From Geosiphon pyriformis (taxonomy: Eukaryota > Glomeromycota > Glomeromycetes > Archaeosporales > Geosiphonaceae), in assembly GCA_016748015.1 (NCBI GenBank), contig JAAOMT010000445.1, positions 245,947 to 309,946 of the forward strand: a stretch of DNA of 64,000 bases. The letters are read 5' to 3'. Each line of letters begins with the position of its first letter. Positions within the stretch are counted from its first letter, which is position 1. This document shows, piece by piece, positions 35,347 to 45,593 of this stretch. Below the pieces are notes generated by a model, which had not been told where the DNA came from, did no database searches, and was given only the letters and a program-made list of their open reading frames with translations. A program made the position numbers and the translations under genes.

Positions 35347-35466
35347 TATAAGCAATTTAAAATAAAAAAAATTATTTTTGGTGTATGGGTTTTTATGTTA
35401 TTTTTGTTTTGTTTTTGTGAGATTGCTTTTAAATTATAAAAAAATAACTATAATAATAAATTTAAA

Positions 35467-36852
35467 TTAAGTGTTCAAGTTGGGAGGCTGTTCAATGACA
35501 ACTATTGGTTCTAAATTTTGGGGAATGTCTTTGGGATTGATTAAAAGGGAATGTGTACCAATTTGTGGAATTAATGGTTCAGGATTGTTTCTGGAATTAT
35601 AGTGTTTCAAACAATCTCCATGTGCAACTTTTGCTAGAATTTTGTTATCAAGTCTTAGCTTGTATGATCTGTTGCCTAAAACTTCATAGATAAAGAATGG
35701 TTCATCCCATTTATTCTCAAATTTTCCACTCCATTGTTTTTCAGCTTTAGTTCTGTGTAAGAGAACTTTGTTTCCAATTTTAAATTCATTGGTGATTGGA
35801 GACAATTTGTCATCATGCTGTTCTTTTTGTTAAGCTTGAGAGTGTTTAATATGGGTGGCTGCAATTCATTGTTTTCCTTCCAATGTACTAAGCAGAGTGT
35901 AGGCTTTTCACTGAAGCATTTCTTAAAAATTGTTTTCATCAATTGGTTGTGCTGGGTATGTTTCCACTATGAAACTAATTGGTAACATTGCTGTCTTTCC
36001 GTAAGTTAAATCAAATGGTGTGTGTTTTGTGGTATCTTGTTTTAGTGTCCTATATACTAGTAACACTGATGGAATAAAGAGATCCCATTCTTGTTCAAAA
36101 TCAGTTGAAACTTTGGCTAATGATTTACACAATGTTCTGTTAAACTGTTCTACAAGTCCATTTGTTTGTGGATGGTAGGGTGAAGATAATGGTCTCTTGA
36201 CATTAAATTGTCCACAAATTTTCTGGATTAAATTGTTCACAAAATGTGTTCCTTGATCAGATAAAAGTTCTATTGGGCATCTATGTCTACAAATGATGTC
36301 TTTGTAGATGAAGCTTGCTATTGATTTTGCATCTGCCCATTGAATGGCTTTGGCTTCAGGCCATTTGGTGAAATAGTCTACAGCTACTGCAATATAACGG
36401 TTTCCTTGGTTTGTGATAGGTAGTGGTCTGACTAAATCAATACCAACTCTGTCAAAAGGCTGTCCAATTTTGATTGGGTTTAAAGATTCTGTAGGGCGAG
36501 TTCCTTTTCTTCTTTGACAACTATCACAAAATTCGACATATTCGTAAATGTTTTTTCTCATTCGAGGCCAAAAGTAGTATTCTAGTGTTTTTTGGGTGGT
36601 GCTGTCTTTTCCGAAGTGGGCTGATGAAGGATCTGAGTGCATGTTGTATAATATAGTCTCTTTTTCCTGTTCTTGTATTAATCTGAGTGGTTTGTCTGGG
36701 TTTTTGAAATTTCGATAATAAATAATGTTGTTGTGTAGAAAATATTGTTTGGCTTGTTGTTGTAGTTGATGTTTTTCATCTGGAAACCAATCTGTTGGGA
36801 TTGTTAATGTTTCCAAATATTGTTTGAGATCATTGTAGTTTTCCGAATTCAT
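35467..36852 (-). pseudogene. A2 integrase, nearly intact
   Basis: It starts at ATG 36,852 (MNSENYNDL), with 52 nt between it and the RNase H stop and in another frame. It is open for 309 codons. The H2C2 head is complete (HSDPSSAHF, CDSCQRR). The core has GIDLVRPL (Asp; canonical Gly-Pro altered to Arg-Pro), LLSDQGTHF (Asp) and NGLVEQFNR (Glu), with 35 residues between the last two, the classic D35E spacing. Four stops fall between about 35,820 and 35,925. After them the GPY/F-type tail (KWDEPFFIYEV) is open to 35,467. No chromodomain is visible. Confidence 0.9.
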
Positions 36853-36904
36853 TGTTTGTTGGCTCTTTTGGTTGGTTAAGTTGAGTGTTGGTTTTTGTGT
36901 TTTT

Positions 36905-37159
36905 CTAATCTTGTCTCATTCTGGAGAGACAGTCAATATTGGTGTAGAATTTTCCTGGTTTGTAATGTACTATGTATCAATAATTTGCTAAAAATCTTGT
37001 CCATCGGGTTTGTTTTGCATTCAGTTAAGTATTTTTGTTCTGAAGCCATTTGAGTCCAATATTATCAGTGATAATATCGAATTCTTTAGGCCTGAAATAA
37101 AGGTTGAAGTGATGTAGGGCCCAAATTATGGCTGCTGTTTCTAGTTCTGTTTTATTGGC
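36905..37159 (-). pseudogene. A2 RNase H remnant fused to protease by deletion
   Basis: The frame resumes at TELETAAIIWALHHF (RNase H) directly after the protease linker (ALGSTFN). It runs through FDIITDNIGLKWL to SRMRQD and TAG at 36,905-36,907. Against A1 about 2.9 kb is missing, covering the Cys-rich module, dUTPase, RT and most of RNase H. Confidence 0.88.
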
Positions 37160-37800
37160 CTAGTTGAACGTTGATCCAAGAGCCATGAATGTTTCAATGA
37201 GGGGTTTTTCCTCTTCCAGTTTGAATTCAAAAGCTGGGGCTTTTTCAGAGCATTTGTTGAATGTACCACAAGTGGCAGGTACCCAGATGTGTTGTCCTTG
37301 ATAGAAGATTGTTAATTCTTGTGTTTCCCAATTCAGATTAGCATTGGCTTTTTGAAGCCAATCATTTCCGATGAGAGCTTGGTACTGGGGTGCATCCATT
37401 ACAAGAACTTTGACTAGAATGGTAATTCTATCAAAAGTGAATGGAAAATTGTCAATTTCTCCTACTGGGGTTTTTTTTATGTCATTGGTAGTAATGATTA
37501 CTATTTGAGCTGGTCGGTCAACATTTCTCTTCAACTGTTGCGTTAACTGGTAGATGATAATGCTTCCGGCGGATCCACTGTCTAGGATCAAGTGAATTGT
37601 CTTTCCTTTGACTTCTGCTTTAGTGTACATAACCGTGATTGCTTTTTGTTCATTGGTGGCTGCATTGCTAAGCAGGAATGATGACTTATTTGCTTCAAAC
37701 TCAAAAGGAAATATATCTGAAAGGTTAGTGATTTCAGCAATTCTGGCTGATGGAATTGTGGTGAGAGTATAGGAAGAGTTTTGTTGTTGTGCTGCAGCTC
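37160..37800 (-). pseudogene. A2 protease
   Basis: This is part of an open stretch of 333 codons (37,160-38,161). The active-site loop LILDSGSAGSIIIYQ is intact near 37,575. The flap and C-terminal parts follow (ITTNDIKKTPVGEIDNF, then LIGNDWLQKAN). As a domain it has no stop. It has no start of its own and depends on the interrupted gag frame. Confidence 0.87.
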
Positions 37801-39667
37801 TACCTTTCAAGGGTGCAGTATAGTAAAAATCCTGTTTTTCTGGCATTGTTAAATAACTGGGTTGAGTGTGGTAGTGGTTGGGTCTTGATTGAGTGGAATT
37901 TTGGGGAACCAATTGGTTGTTCGAACTAATTCTATTGTTGTTTACTTGGTATTGGTTTTGTGGTGTGAATTGATTTTGTGTAATCAGTCTTCGAGCAGGT
38001 ACTTGATAATGTTGTGTGAGTGGTTGTTGGTATTGCTGTTGGATTGGCTGTGGGATGGGCTGATAATAGTTATTTTGGTATTGGGGTCTTGGTGGATAAT
38101 AAGCTAGTGGTGGTGGTTGATAATAAGATTGCTGTAGTGGAAGGTAACGTTGATTACTCATATTTTGTTGGTCTTGTTGTAGCTTTCTGCAATCTCTTTT
38201 CTAGTGGCCAGAGATTCCACAGTAATGGCAATTTTGAGGCTGGTTATTGGAAAGTGGTGCAAAGTTATTTTGATTTTGTCTTTGAAGTGGTTGATATCTT
38301 TGGGGTTGCTGTTGTTGTTGATTGGTGAAATAGTTTTCAACCTTCTTTGTGAGTTGGTCAATTTTTTTCTCAGCTGCTGAGCTGGTTTTTCCAATTGCCA
38401 AATTTACAAGTTTTGTGCGATTGGCCTCTTCTATGGCCATTTCATATCTTTTCGCATGCTGTATGGCAGAGTTTAAATCTTCTGGTGCATGTGGGCGAAC
38501 CTTTTTAATTAGTTTATCTTTTATACCAGCAATAAATTGATCCAAGATTTAAGCATCGGAATAATAATTGTTTGTTTCAAGTTGGCGAATTCATCTGAGA
38601 AGTTTGTTGAATTTCCCAATATAAGTCATAACAGATTTAGAGAGTTTTTGTTTGATATTTCAAAAACAATTGCGAAGGGTGATAGAGGTATTATTGTCGG
38701 TGAACTGTTCAAGGAAGGCTGCTTTGAAAGCATTCCAATCATTAAATGGAGTGGCAAGGTTTTCAAACCATTCTCCTGCTGTTCCTTTGAGAAAGTAGGG
38801 AATTGTTCTTAACATTCTGACAGCATTCCATCCATTTGCATCTCCAGCTTTAGTAACTTGGTCGAGCCATTCTTGGAGACTGGTCTCAATATCTTCTCCA
38901 TTGAATTCAGGGATTTTTGCGATATATGTTGTCATTTCGTCTTTTTCATTTTCACTGTCTATTGATTTTTTTTTAGTTATTTCAAAGTCGTTTTCTTTGT
39001 TTGCTGCTGTTTCAGAGTGTTCACTTTGATTTTCAGCTAGAAAATCAAGGAGATTGGAACTAGTTTGAATGGGTTTTTGTTGTCTGATAGGACTTCTGAG
39101 TAATGTAAAATCTTCTGGTCTTGCAAATTGATTCAAGGGTGAATTAGGTGTTTGTGCTTGTGCAAGTGAAGCTGGAAAAGGTGTGATAGTAAGTGGAAAT
39201 TTTGAACTGGTTCCTTGTTTAGGTATTTGTAAATGTTTGGCAGTTGTTTTCAGTAGTGTTAAAGTATTTGGGGTGGTTCTTGAATATTGCTTTAATTTGT
39301 TTTTGCCTTTGTTGCTTGTTTTTGTTTCCAATTCAAAATCAATAGTGTATTAAGACTGCACTGGATATGTTTTTTCACAGTATTTGATAATGTTAAAATT
39401 AAGTTTGTAAAAGTAAGTGGCAAGTGTTTTACTGTTAAGGTCTTCAGTTTCCAACTATAAATAGTGTGCTAAATTATTGTAAAGGTTGCTTCTAACTTCT
39501 GAGATATTGTAATTTCCAAAAAGATAATTGTTGATGTGGTTTTCAATGTATTGGTATACTGATTTCTTGACAACTTCAATTCTGTCTGGAATGTTGAATC
39601 TTTGCTTGCAGTGAGTGTAAATTGACTGGTAATACTCTAGAGTTGTTGCATCTGGTGTGGTCGCCAC
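37801..39667 (-). pseudogene. A2 gag
   Basis: The frame begins at GTG 39,665-39,667 (AAAGTGGCG context; then ATTPDATTLEYYQ) with no ATG at the start. The capsid part lies at 38,660-39,100 (WNAVRMLRTIPYFLKGTAGEWF and FKAAFLEQF blocks). A CCHC knuckle is near 38,195-38,240 (CHYCGISGH, then KRDC, with the intervening Trp now TAG). A Gln/Tyr/Pro-rich tail leads to protease. In-frame stops are the only breaks I see. All pieces share one frame. Confidence 0.87.
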
Positions 39668-39700
39668 TTTGAAGTTGTTTTTGCTGTGTTGTTTCTATGG

Positions 39701-39710
39701 GAGAGCACCA
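39701..39710 (-). promoter_or_regulatory. A2 primer-binding site
   Basis: On the minus strand TGGTGCTCTC starts 2 nt after the 5' LTR end. It has the same core as in the other elements. Confidence 0.7.
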
Positions 39711-39712
39711 AA

Positions 39713-40695
39713 TGTTACTGGAGGTTTTTGGTCTCTTTTCTTAAATGTTGTCGATGCTTGTTTGCTGTGAATTTACGTTTTCTGGATGTGGTTGAACCTC
39801 TAGTAACTGAATTTATTTTCAAATTATCTCCTATAATTTGAACTGCTGGGTTTATAAGTGGAATGACTAATTCTATGCCAGTTGCTTTATGTAGTTACAT
39901 TGTAATAAATGTCAACTCTTTTCCAGGAAATGCTCATCTGGAAGCTCACTAAAAAAATGTGTAGTTACTTTGCTATGAAAGTCAACTTTTCTACAGGAAT
40001 CTCGTCTGTAAGCTACCCTAATGATTATAGTAAGAAAATAAAAAGAAAATAAAAAAAATGTAAAAAAAATAGAATTCTGTCAAGAAAGATGTTTTCAATC
40101 CAGGCCTGGAGTCACTAACAGTTTATTGAAATTGGTAGCTAATTAATTTCAAAACGTTAGTTGAGTTTTGAGAATTTTCTAAGTGCAATAATTAAAAAGT
40201 TTTTGGTTTTTCGAATTATTTTATATTTATTTCTTTTTGTGTGTGTAGGAGTGATTCTAAGTAATAAATCTAAAGTAAAATACATTTTCTCGAAGAGAAA
40301 AGCTCTTCTTTTATACAACTTGTCATAACACTATTCTATAAACTTGAACTTTGCTATTTTCTACAATTTCGCTGAACTAAAGATACATTTTGGCAAACTA
40401 CAAGTTATTTCTGTGAACTATTAGATATTTCAGTGAATTATCAATTATTTCGGCGAATTTCTACAAATTTCGGTGAACTTTTGAATGTTACATAGTTCGG
40501 AGTATTGCATGATTGATCATCACAATTAGGTTACATTTGGGTTGTGTACAATTTGGGTTATTAATTAAATGATAATTTCGGACATTTTTGCTAATGTAAT
40601 AAGTGATAATTTGAAACAATAATATATGCTAATTAATGATAGGAATTATAAGATAATTTCATGCTAAATAATTTCTCTAATTTCGTCTGGTAACA
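39713..40695 (-). repeat. A2 5' LTR (983 bp)
   Basis: On the plus strand it runs from TGTTACTGGAGG to GTCTGGTAACA. It has the same length as the 3' LTR. The TATA box is at 40,308-40,315 (minus). The TTCGCC/TTCGGC short-motif cluster is at about 40,360-40,480. Confidence 0.93.
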
Positions 40696-41300
40696 ACAGT
40701 AATTTTCAAATGTTCGGGGTTTTTAATGATCAGGTTTTGAATAAATGGAGTTTTAATTTAAAAAATTTTTAACGAATTTATCAACAGTAATTTTCGAATG
40801 TTTGGGGTTTTAATGATCAGATCTTGAATAATCAGAGTTTTAATTTAATGAGTTTTTTAACGAATTTATCAAAGGTAAGTTTTGAATGTTCGGGGTTTTA
40901 ATGATCGGATTTTGAATAAATGGAGTTTTAATTTAACGAGCTTTTAACGAATTTATCAACAATAATTTTCAAATGTTCAGGGTTTTAACATTTGGGTCTT
41001 GAATAATCAGAGTTTGAATTTTAACAAGTTTTAACGAATTTATTAACAGTAAGTTTCGAATGTTTGGGGTTTTAATGATTGGGTCTTGAATAATCAGAGT
41101 TTGAATTTAACAAGTTTTAATAAATTTATCAATGGTAATTTTTGAATGTTTGGAATTTTAACAATCGGGTCTTGAATAATTGGAGTTTGAATTTAATGAG
41201 TTTTAACAAATTTATCAATGGTAATTTTTGAATGTTCAGGGTTTTAACAATCAGATCTTGAATAATCGGAGTTTGAATTTTAACAAGTTTTTCAAAGGTA
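40696..41300. repeat. Minisatellite of B3, right part, 7 units of about 86-90 bp
   Basis: Seven consecutive units. Each contains a GTAATTTTCGAATGTT-like start, GGGGTTTTAATGATC, TTGAATAATCAGAG and AACGAATTTATCA. The 4 bases after TTTATCA vary as ACAG, ATGG, ACAA or AAGG, consistent with decay of ACGG. In the reverse direction it lies in the gag linker, where B1 has a related short repetitive stretch near 57,540-57,610. Unit length is not a multiple of three. Confidence 0.9.
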
Positions 41301-41428
41301 ATGGTAAAATAAGAATTTCGCGAATTCTAAGTGATTTTTTCTTGTTTTCTCTTGGTCTGCCACTTTCCTGCATGGTTGTTGCTGGTGCTGGTTTTCTGTT
41401 GGATTATACCTCACAGGGAGCACCAAAT
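41301..41428 (-). pseudogene. B3 gag start and leader
   Basis: The primer site lies at about 41,415-41,426 on the minus strand. Then comes AAAGTGGCA with GTG at 41,361-41,363, followed by ADQEKTRKNHLEF, which matches B2 gag (NHLEFVKSLF). It runs into the minisatellite within about 25 codons. Confidence 0.75.
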
Positions 41429-42382
41429 GTTACAGATGATTATTTGGGGTCTCAAATCAAATAACAAACCCATAACTTGGTGCTCAATTGATATAATTGG
41501 TGTTGGTATCTCTGAAGGTGTTGTTTTATCTGAAGGTTTGATGGATCTGAAGGTTTTGTTGTGGAGTTTTTTGTATAATGGACAGAAATTTAATTGTTGT
41601 CTTCCTCGTAGCCTCCCAGAATTGCAATTCCATTGAATTTCTTTCTCAGTATGGTGGCCAGTAATCTTGGCAGAGATGTCTTTCAGTAAGCTATTCTTAA
41701 ATTCTCAATTCTGATACCCTTTCTTTGGGGTCTTTTACCAGACTATCCTTGATATTAATAACTTAGTGCTTAACTCTTTAATTAATTTAGTGAATAACAA
41801 AAAAAAATAAAAAAAAATAAAGAAAATAAAAGAAAATAAAGAAAATAAAATAAGAAATAAGTATTCTGTCAATAGCTGTGATCAAAAGCTATTGTGCCAG
41901 CAGATTAAGTAGTAGAGAATAACATAAATTTATGGATAATGGATAATTTCATTAATATGGGAGTGATTTTTTTTCAAGTTATAGTATTTTATCTTTTGAA
42001 GAAAGAGTATTTAATCATTATGACCTGCAAGTTTAATTAACTTTGAGAGTCCTGCTGACTCTCAGTCTTTTTAACTTTTTGTCTCCTTAACTTATTTTCT
42101 AACTTCTGATACTACTGCTATATATATATAATTTGAGTTCTACAAGATTGCTCACATTTTCGAGCAATGTGCCATGATTTCTGACATTGTTTCACATTGC
42201 TGAGCAATGTGCCTGTAATTTTTGACAATGTGCTTATTGCTGAACAATGTGCCATAATTCTCTGATAATGCTTCACATTGCTGAGCAATGTGCTCATATG
42301 CTACATACTATTTTTTTATTGGTCTATTTTTTCTATCTGTTTTTTTCTATTATTTTCTTATATTCTTTTTCTATGAATAACA
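41429..42382 (-). repeat. B3 5' LTR (about 954 bp)
   Basis: On the plus strand it runs from TGTTACAGATGATTA to TATGAATAACA. It matches 31,781-32,784. C1 protease resumes at 42,383. Confidence 0.9.
42165..42295. repeat. Palindrome cluster in the B3 5' LTR
   Basis: The 19-bp perfect palindrome CACATTGCTGAGCAATGTG occurs at 42,193-42,211 and again at 42,274-42,292, with degenerate copies between. Similar clusters occur in every family B LTR in the window, in the presumed U3. They may be protein-binding sites or form hairpins. Confidence 0.85.
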
Positions 42383-42654
42383 CCACTATCCAGGATTAAT
42401 TTAATGTCTATTCCTCCAACTCTAGCATCAGTGTATAGAGCCATTATTGGTTTATCCTGATTGATGGCTACTCCATTAAAAAGACTATGGGTGTTCAAAT
42501 TATCGATGTCAAAAGAATATATGACAGTTAGGGTGGTGTCCTTAGTAATAGTGGCTGGTGAGATATTGCTTTTTGTTTGTTTGAAAAGTTGGAAGATTTG
42601 TTCTACATTCCTTCCTTCCATAAGTGTAGATTTATCAAAATTCTGGTCTTCCAT
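42383..42654 (-). pseudogene. C1 protease, N-terminal part
   Basis: The minus strand carries KPIMALYTDARVGGIDIKL, then LILDSG, where B3 interrupts. The protease continues at 31,780. Upstream it is continuous with gag. Confidence 0.82.
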
Positions 42655-44601
42655 GAGACCGAAATAGGAAGTTTAATTTGGGTATCCAGTTGGTGCTGGT
42701 TGAGATTGTGCAAAACCACAAGGAATTGATTAAGACAGTCTACTGTTGGTTTGCACCTAATTGTTGTTGGAATTTCTCCATCTCTGATTATAGTTTATAG
42801 TTCAAGGTCTGGGCTGGCTATAAAGAAGAGTTTGATAGTAAGGAATTGCTTGTGTTATTGGTAGTAGTTGATAATAATTTTGGGGTGAAAATTGAGTGTA
42901 CAGGACTCATTGTGTGTACTAGGGGAGTGGATTTTGAGGAATGGAATATTGGGATATCATGTTTTGCTAATATCGTGGTTGTTGGTATTAGTTTCCTTGA
43001 TTTTGGTCTATTATTTTCTTTCTGCAGTCATGGGCAATGTGTCTAGGTTTTTGGCAGTAGTAACAGTTGTAGGGATCAGATCTCCAAGGTTGTTGCTGTT
43101 GCTGACAGTTCTGTTGCTGTGGATATCTGCTGTTGTTGTTATTTTTTCTCCATTGTGGTGGTTGGTAAGTTTCTGTGGTTCCAGCTAAGAATTCCTCAAT
43201 TTTTTAAGTTAATTTTTCACTTAATTGGGTTATCTTTGTGTCAATGTCAAAGATTCCATTAATGGCTAAGTTAACAGCTTGAATATAATTTGCTTCTTGT
43301 TCTGCAGACTCAAAATCATGAGTGAGATTGATTGCTTCTTGTAGGTTTACTGGATGGCAAGGTCATATAGATTTTAGAAGATTGCTCCTTAGTCCTTTAA
43401 CAAATTGATTGAGGACTTGCACAGTGGTATAATAATTCTGCTTGATGGCTAGGATTTGTTAAAAAACCTGATTGAATCTTCCAAGATAAGTAGTTACTGC
43501 TTCATGGTTGTTTTGTTTTATTATACTGAATTGATTTTACAATTAGATGAGTATATTAGGGTCACAAAAGTATTGCAGAAAAGCAAGTTTAAACTCTGTA
43601 AAGGAGGTAGGCTTCTCTGCAAGGCTCTGATATCACAAATCGGTAGTTCTGGTCAGAAAAAACAGCAGTGCCTGAATTGTGTGGTTGTTGTCCCATCCGT
43701 TAGTGGTAATTGCTTTCTCGGCATCCATGATCTAAGAATATGCATTATCTTCTTCACCAGAGAATTTCTCTAATTTAGCAATATTTTAGTAGGCCATGAT
43801 CTGGTTAATAAGTAGAGTGTTACTGGTTATGGTTAAGAAAATTGGTGTCTGCATATTCAAATGTTCTCTGGGTGCTAATGCTGGTTGTTTTTCTTTGTCA
43901 CTGGAACCAATAGGTTGTAAGATAGCTGTTCCTTCTATCAGAGAAAATGCTAATTCTGTTGGGTTTTGTGCTGGTGGCTGTTCCCAAGTTAACAAGTTTC
44001 TTTCTGTTTGACCAACTGTTGGGGTAAGATTTCCAAACAGCAATCTATATTCTCCTAGTGATTTGGTCCAACTGTATTGGTCTCAAGAGTGTGGATTTCC
44101 AAAAGTTTGTAGTATTTCTGACTGAGTTTCTGAGAGTGGATTGAATACAATTCTACTTTGGGGTGTCTGATAATATGATGGAGTTGTTGGGGAGAGGAAC
44201 CTTGGTTTCTTGTTGACTGTGAACTTGTCTTGGACAGTTGTGGGATTATTGGATTCATTCTCATATTTCTCTGGATCAGATTCTACTGGTTGTTGTACTT
44301 GAGGGAATTATTTTGTCACATAGTGTTTAATATCTATATTAACTATTTGTAGAGTTTCAGTGATTGCTCAAATAGTAGTAGTTGTTGAGTACCCTAGTAA
44401 GCTTTGATGGATTTGTTTTCTAAGTTTTTCTGTATCAGTTGCATGGCCTAACAAGCAGTTAATTTTTGTGTTGATATAGTTGCAAAAATTACTTTCTGCA
44501 ATGGTGGTTTCTGCTAGTATTCCTAAATCTTTTCAAAAGTATTAAAATAGTGCTCTTCCATATGAGGAGTGGTCCTTTCTTATTGTTTCAATAGTTGCCA
44601 C
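42655..44601 (-). pseudogene. C1 gag
   Basis: The frame starts at GTG 44,599-44,601 (AAAGTGGCA; then ATIETIRKDHSSYG). A piece at 43,786-44,043 is open. Capsid-like blocks lie near 43,480-43,760 (AVTTYLGRFNQVF, FTEFKLAFLQYF). The CCHC knuckle is near 43,010-43,050 (CYYCQKPRHIAHDC). Gln/Tyr/Pro-rich sequence follows. About a dozen TAA, TAG or TGA codons interrupt it, many at Gln or Trp positions of relatives. Confidence 0.8.
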
Positions 44602-44648
44602 TTTTGTGTATCTCTGGAGTGTTCTGTCTCTGTAGATTTATAACCTTA

Positions 44649-44660
44649 CAGGGAGCACCA
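44649..44660 (-). promoter_or_regulatory. C1 primer-binding site
   Basis: On the minus strand TGGTGCTCCCTG lies 2 nt inside the 5' LTR end. It is the same core as family B. Confidence 0.7.
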
Positions 44661-44662
44661 AA

Positions 44663-45593
44663 TATTACAGGTAAACTGAGTAGGGTATGGTGGTAACATT
44701 TGGTGCTCTAGTTTTGGATTATCTTTTAAAGTTGTCTGTTTTTTCCACCATGTCAGTATTATCAGTCTCTGAAGATCTATTTCTGGCTGTGAATTTACTC
44801 ATTGAGTTCTTTGGTTATAAGGCACAGAGTTTGTCTTTTGTTGATTGCAATGTTTTCTATAAATGTAAACTTTCTTCTCTGTGCTAACAAGCACAGTTGT
44901 TAGGATCCAACATTGTCTTTTTGTCTTTTTGATAAGCTACCAAGATAATGTTAATATCCAAAACTTAGAAGGAGCTTTCCTCTTTTACCAGGATATCACA
45001 AAGTCTATTCCAAGACAGTTGATTTTCTTATGTTGCCACTCTAAAAAATAAAATAAAATAAAAGAAAAAAAAAAAAAAATTTAGTTCCCGTTAATCACTA
45101 TAATCAAGAGCAATTGGTCCAAATTATTAAGAGTTTAAAGCATTTATGCTAATGGCATCTGTTCCAAAACAAAAGTAAGAAATACTGATTTTAATTTCAA
45201 TTAAAATCTATAAGATGGGAGAACATGAATTGGTAAATTGGATTTGGTTTTGATAATTTATTGTATTTCAGACTATGGATATATAATAAGTATAATACAA
45301 AGTAAAATTGATTCCTAATTAACTGTTTGCCTTTTCAACTTCTACAACTACTTGCTTTTATACATTCTTTTGGTTTTACAGGATTGCTTTCAATTGCTTC
45401 ACTATTGTTAGCTATTGCTTATTATTGCTAGCTATTGCTTATTATTACTAGCTATTGCTCACATTTGCTAACTATTGCTCATTATTGCTAGCTATTGCTT
45501 GTGTTTGCTCTGTGTTACCTCAAGTTGTACCACATTTTTCTTGTCATGTTTCTTTGTCACATTTTTTCATAGCTTTTTGGTTTTTCTACTTGG
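44663..45593 (-). repeat. C1 5' LTR, main part (last bases at 56,952-56,961)
   Basis: It starts TATTACAGGTAAACTG (TG decayed to TA). It is interrupted by A3 just before its end, and the remaining ATAACA lies at 56,956-56,961. Comparison with CTACTTGGGTAACA of the 3' LTR confirms the break. Near its start (about 44,690) it also has TAACATTTGGTGCTC, resembling an LTR/primer-site junction. The 3' LTR has a changed version of this, so it is part of the LTR. Confidence 0.9.
45403..45502. repeat. Tandem 20-bp repeat in the C1 5' LTR, 5 units
   Basis: Five units of the TATTGCTAGCTATTGCTNAT type, against three in the 3' LTR at 24,511-24,570. Confidence 0.85.

Larger units (their letters stand above)
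33676..40695 (-). mobile_element. A2: family A element with internal deletion, inserted in the B3 minisatellite
   Basis: Both LTRs are 983 bp. Gag, protease, the end of RNase H, integrase and ORF3 are present. The Cys-rich module, dUTPase, RT and most of RNase H are deleted. The flanks ATGG and ACAG imply an original ACGG, and both variants also occur as normal variants of that repeat position. Deepest nesting level: A2 in B3 in C1 in B1. Confidence 0.93.
31781..42382 (-). mobile_element. B3: short non-autonomous family B element, inserted in the C1 protease and carrying A2
   Basis: LTRs lie at 31,781-32,784 (3') and 41,429-42,382 (5'). Without A2 the internal part is only about 1.6 kb: primer site, a gag start, a roughly 88-bp minisatellite, an Asn-rich linker with the start of dUTPase, a few ORF3-end codons and the polypurine tract. 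Protease, RT and integrase are absent, so it must have depended on other elements. The flanks CTGC and CCAC imply an original CCGC. Confidence 0.85.

Noticed and set aside
35467-35805. Chromodomain at the integrase C-terminus to explain targeting
   Set aside because: After the GPY/F-type tail only a short Pro-rich end follows, with no aromatic-cage pattern.
37889-38328. Plus-strand open frames opposite A2 gag, rich in Val, Gly and Trp
   Set aside because: They are shadows of the Gln/Tyr/Pro-rich gag on the minus strand; composition and position fit the complement.
42846-43188. Plus-strand hydrophobic frames that look like membrane proteins
   Set aside because: They are complements of the Gln/Asn-rich C1 gag; hydrophobicity is a by-product of the reverse strand.
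44663-44710. A second very short element between two primer-like sites near the C1 5' LTR start
   Set aside because: The 3' LTR of C1 (from 23,753) has the same stretch with changes, so it is part of the LTR sequence itself.
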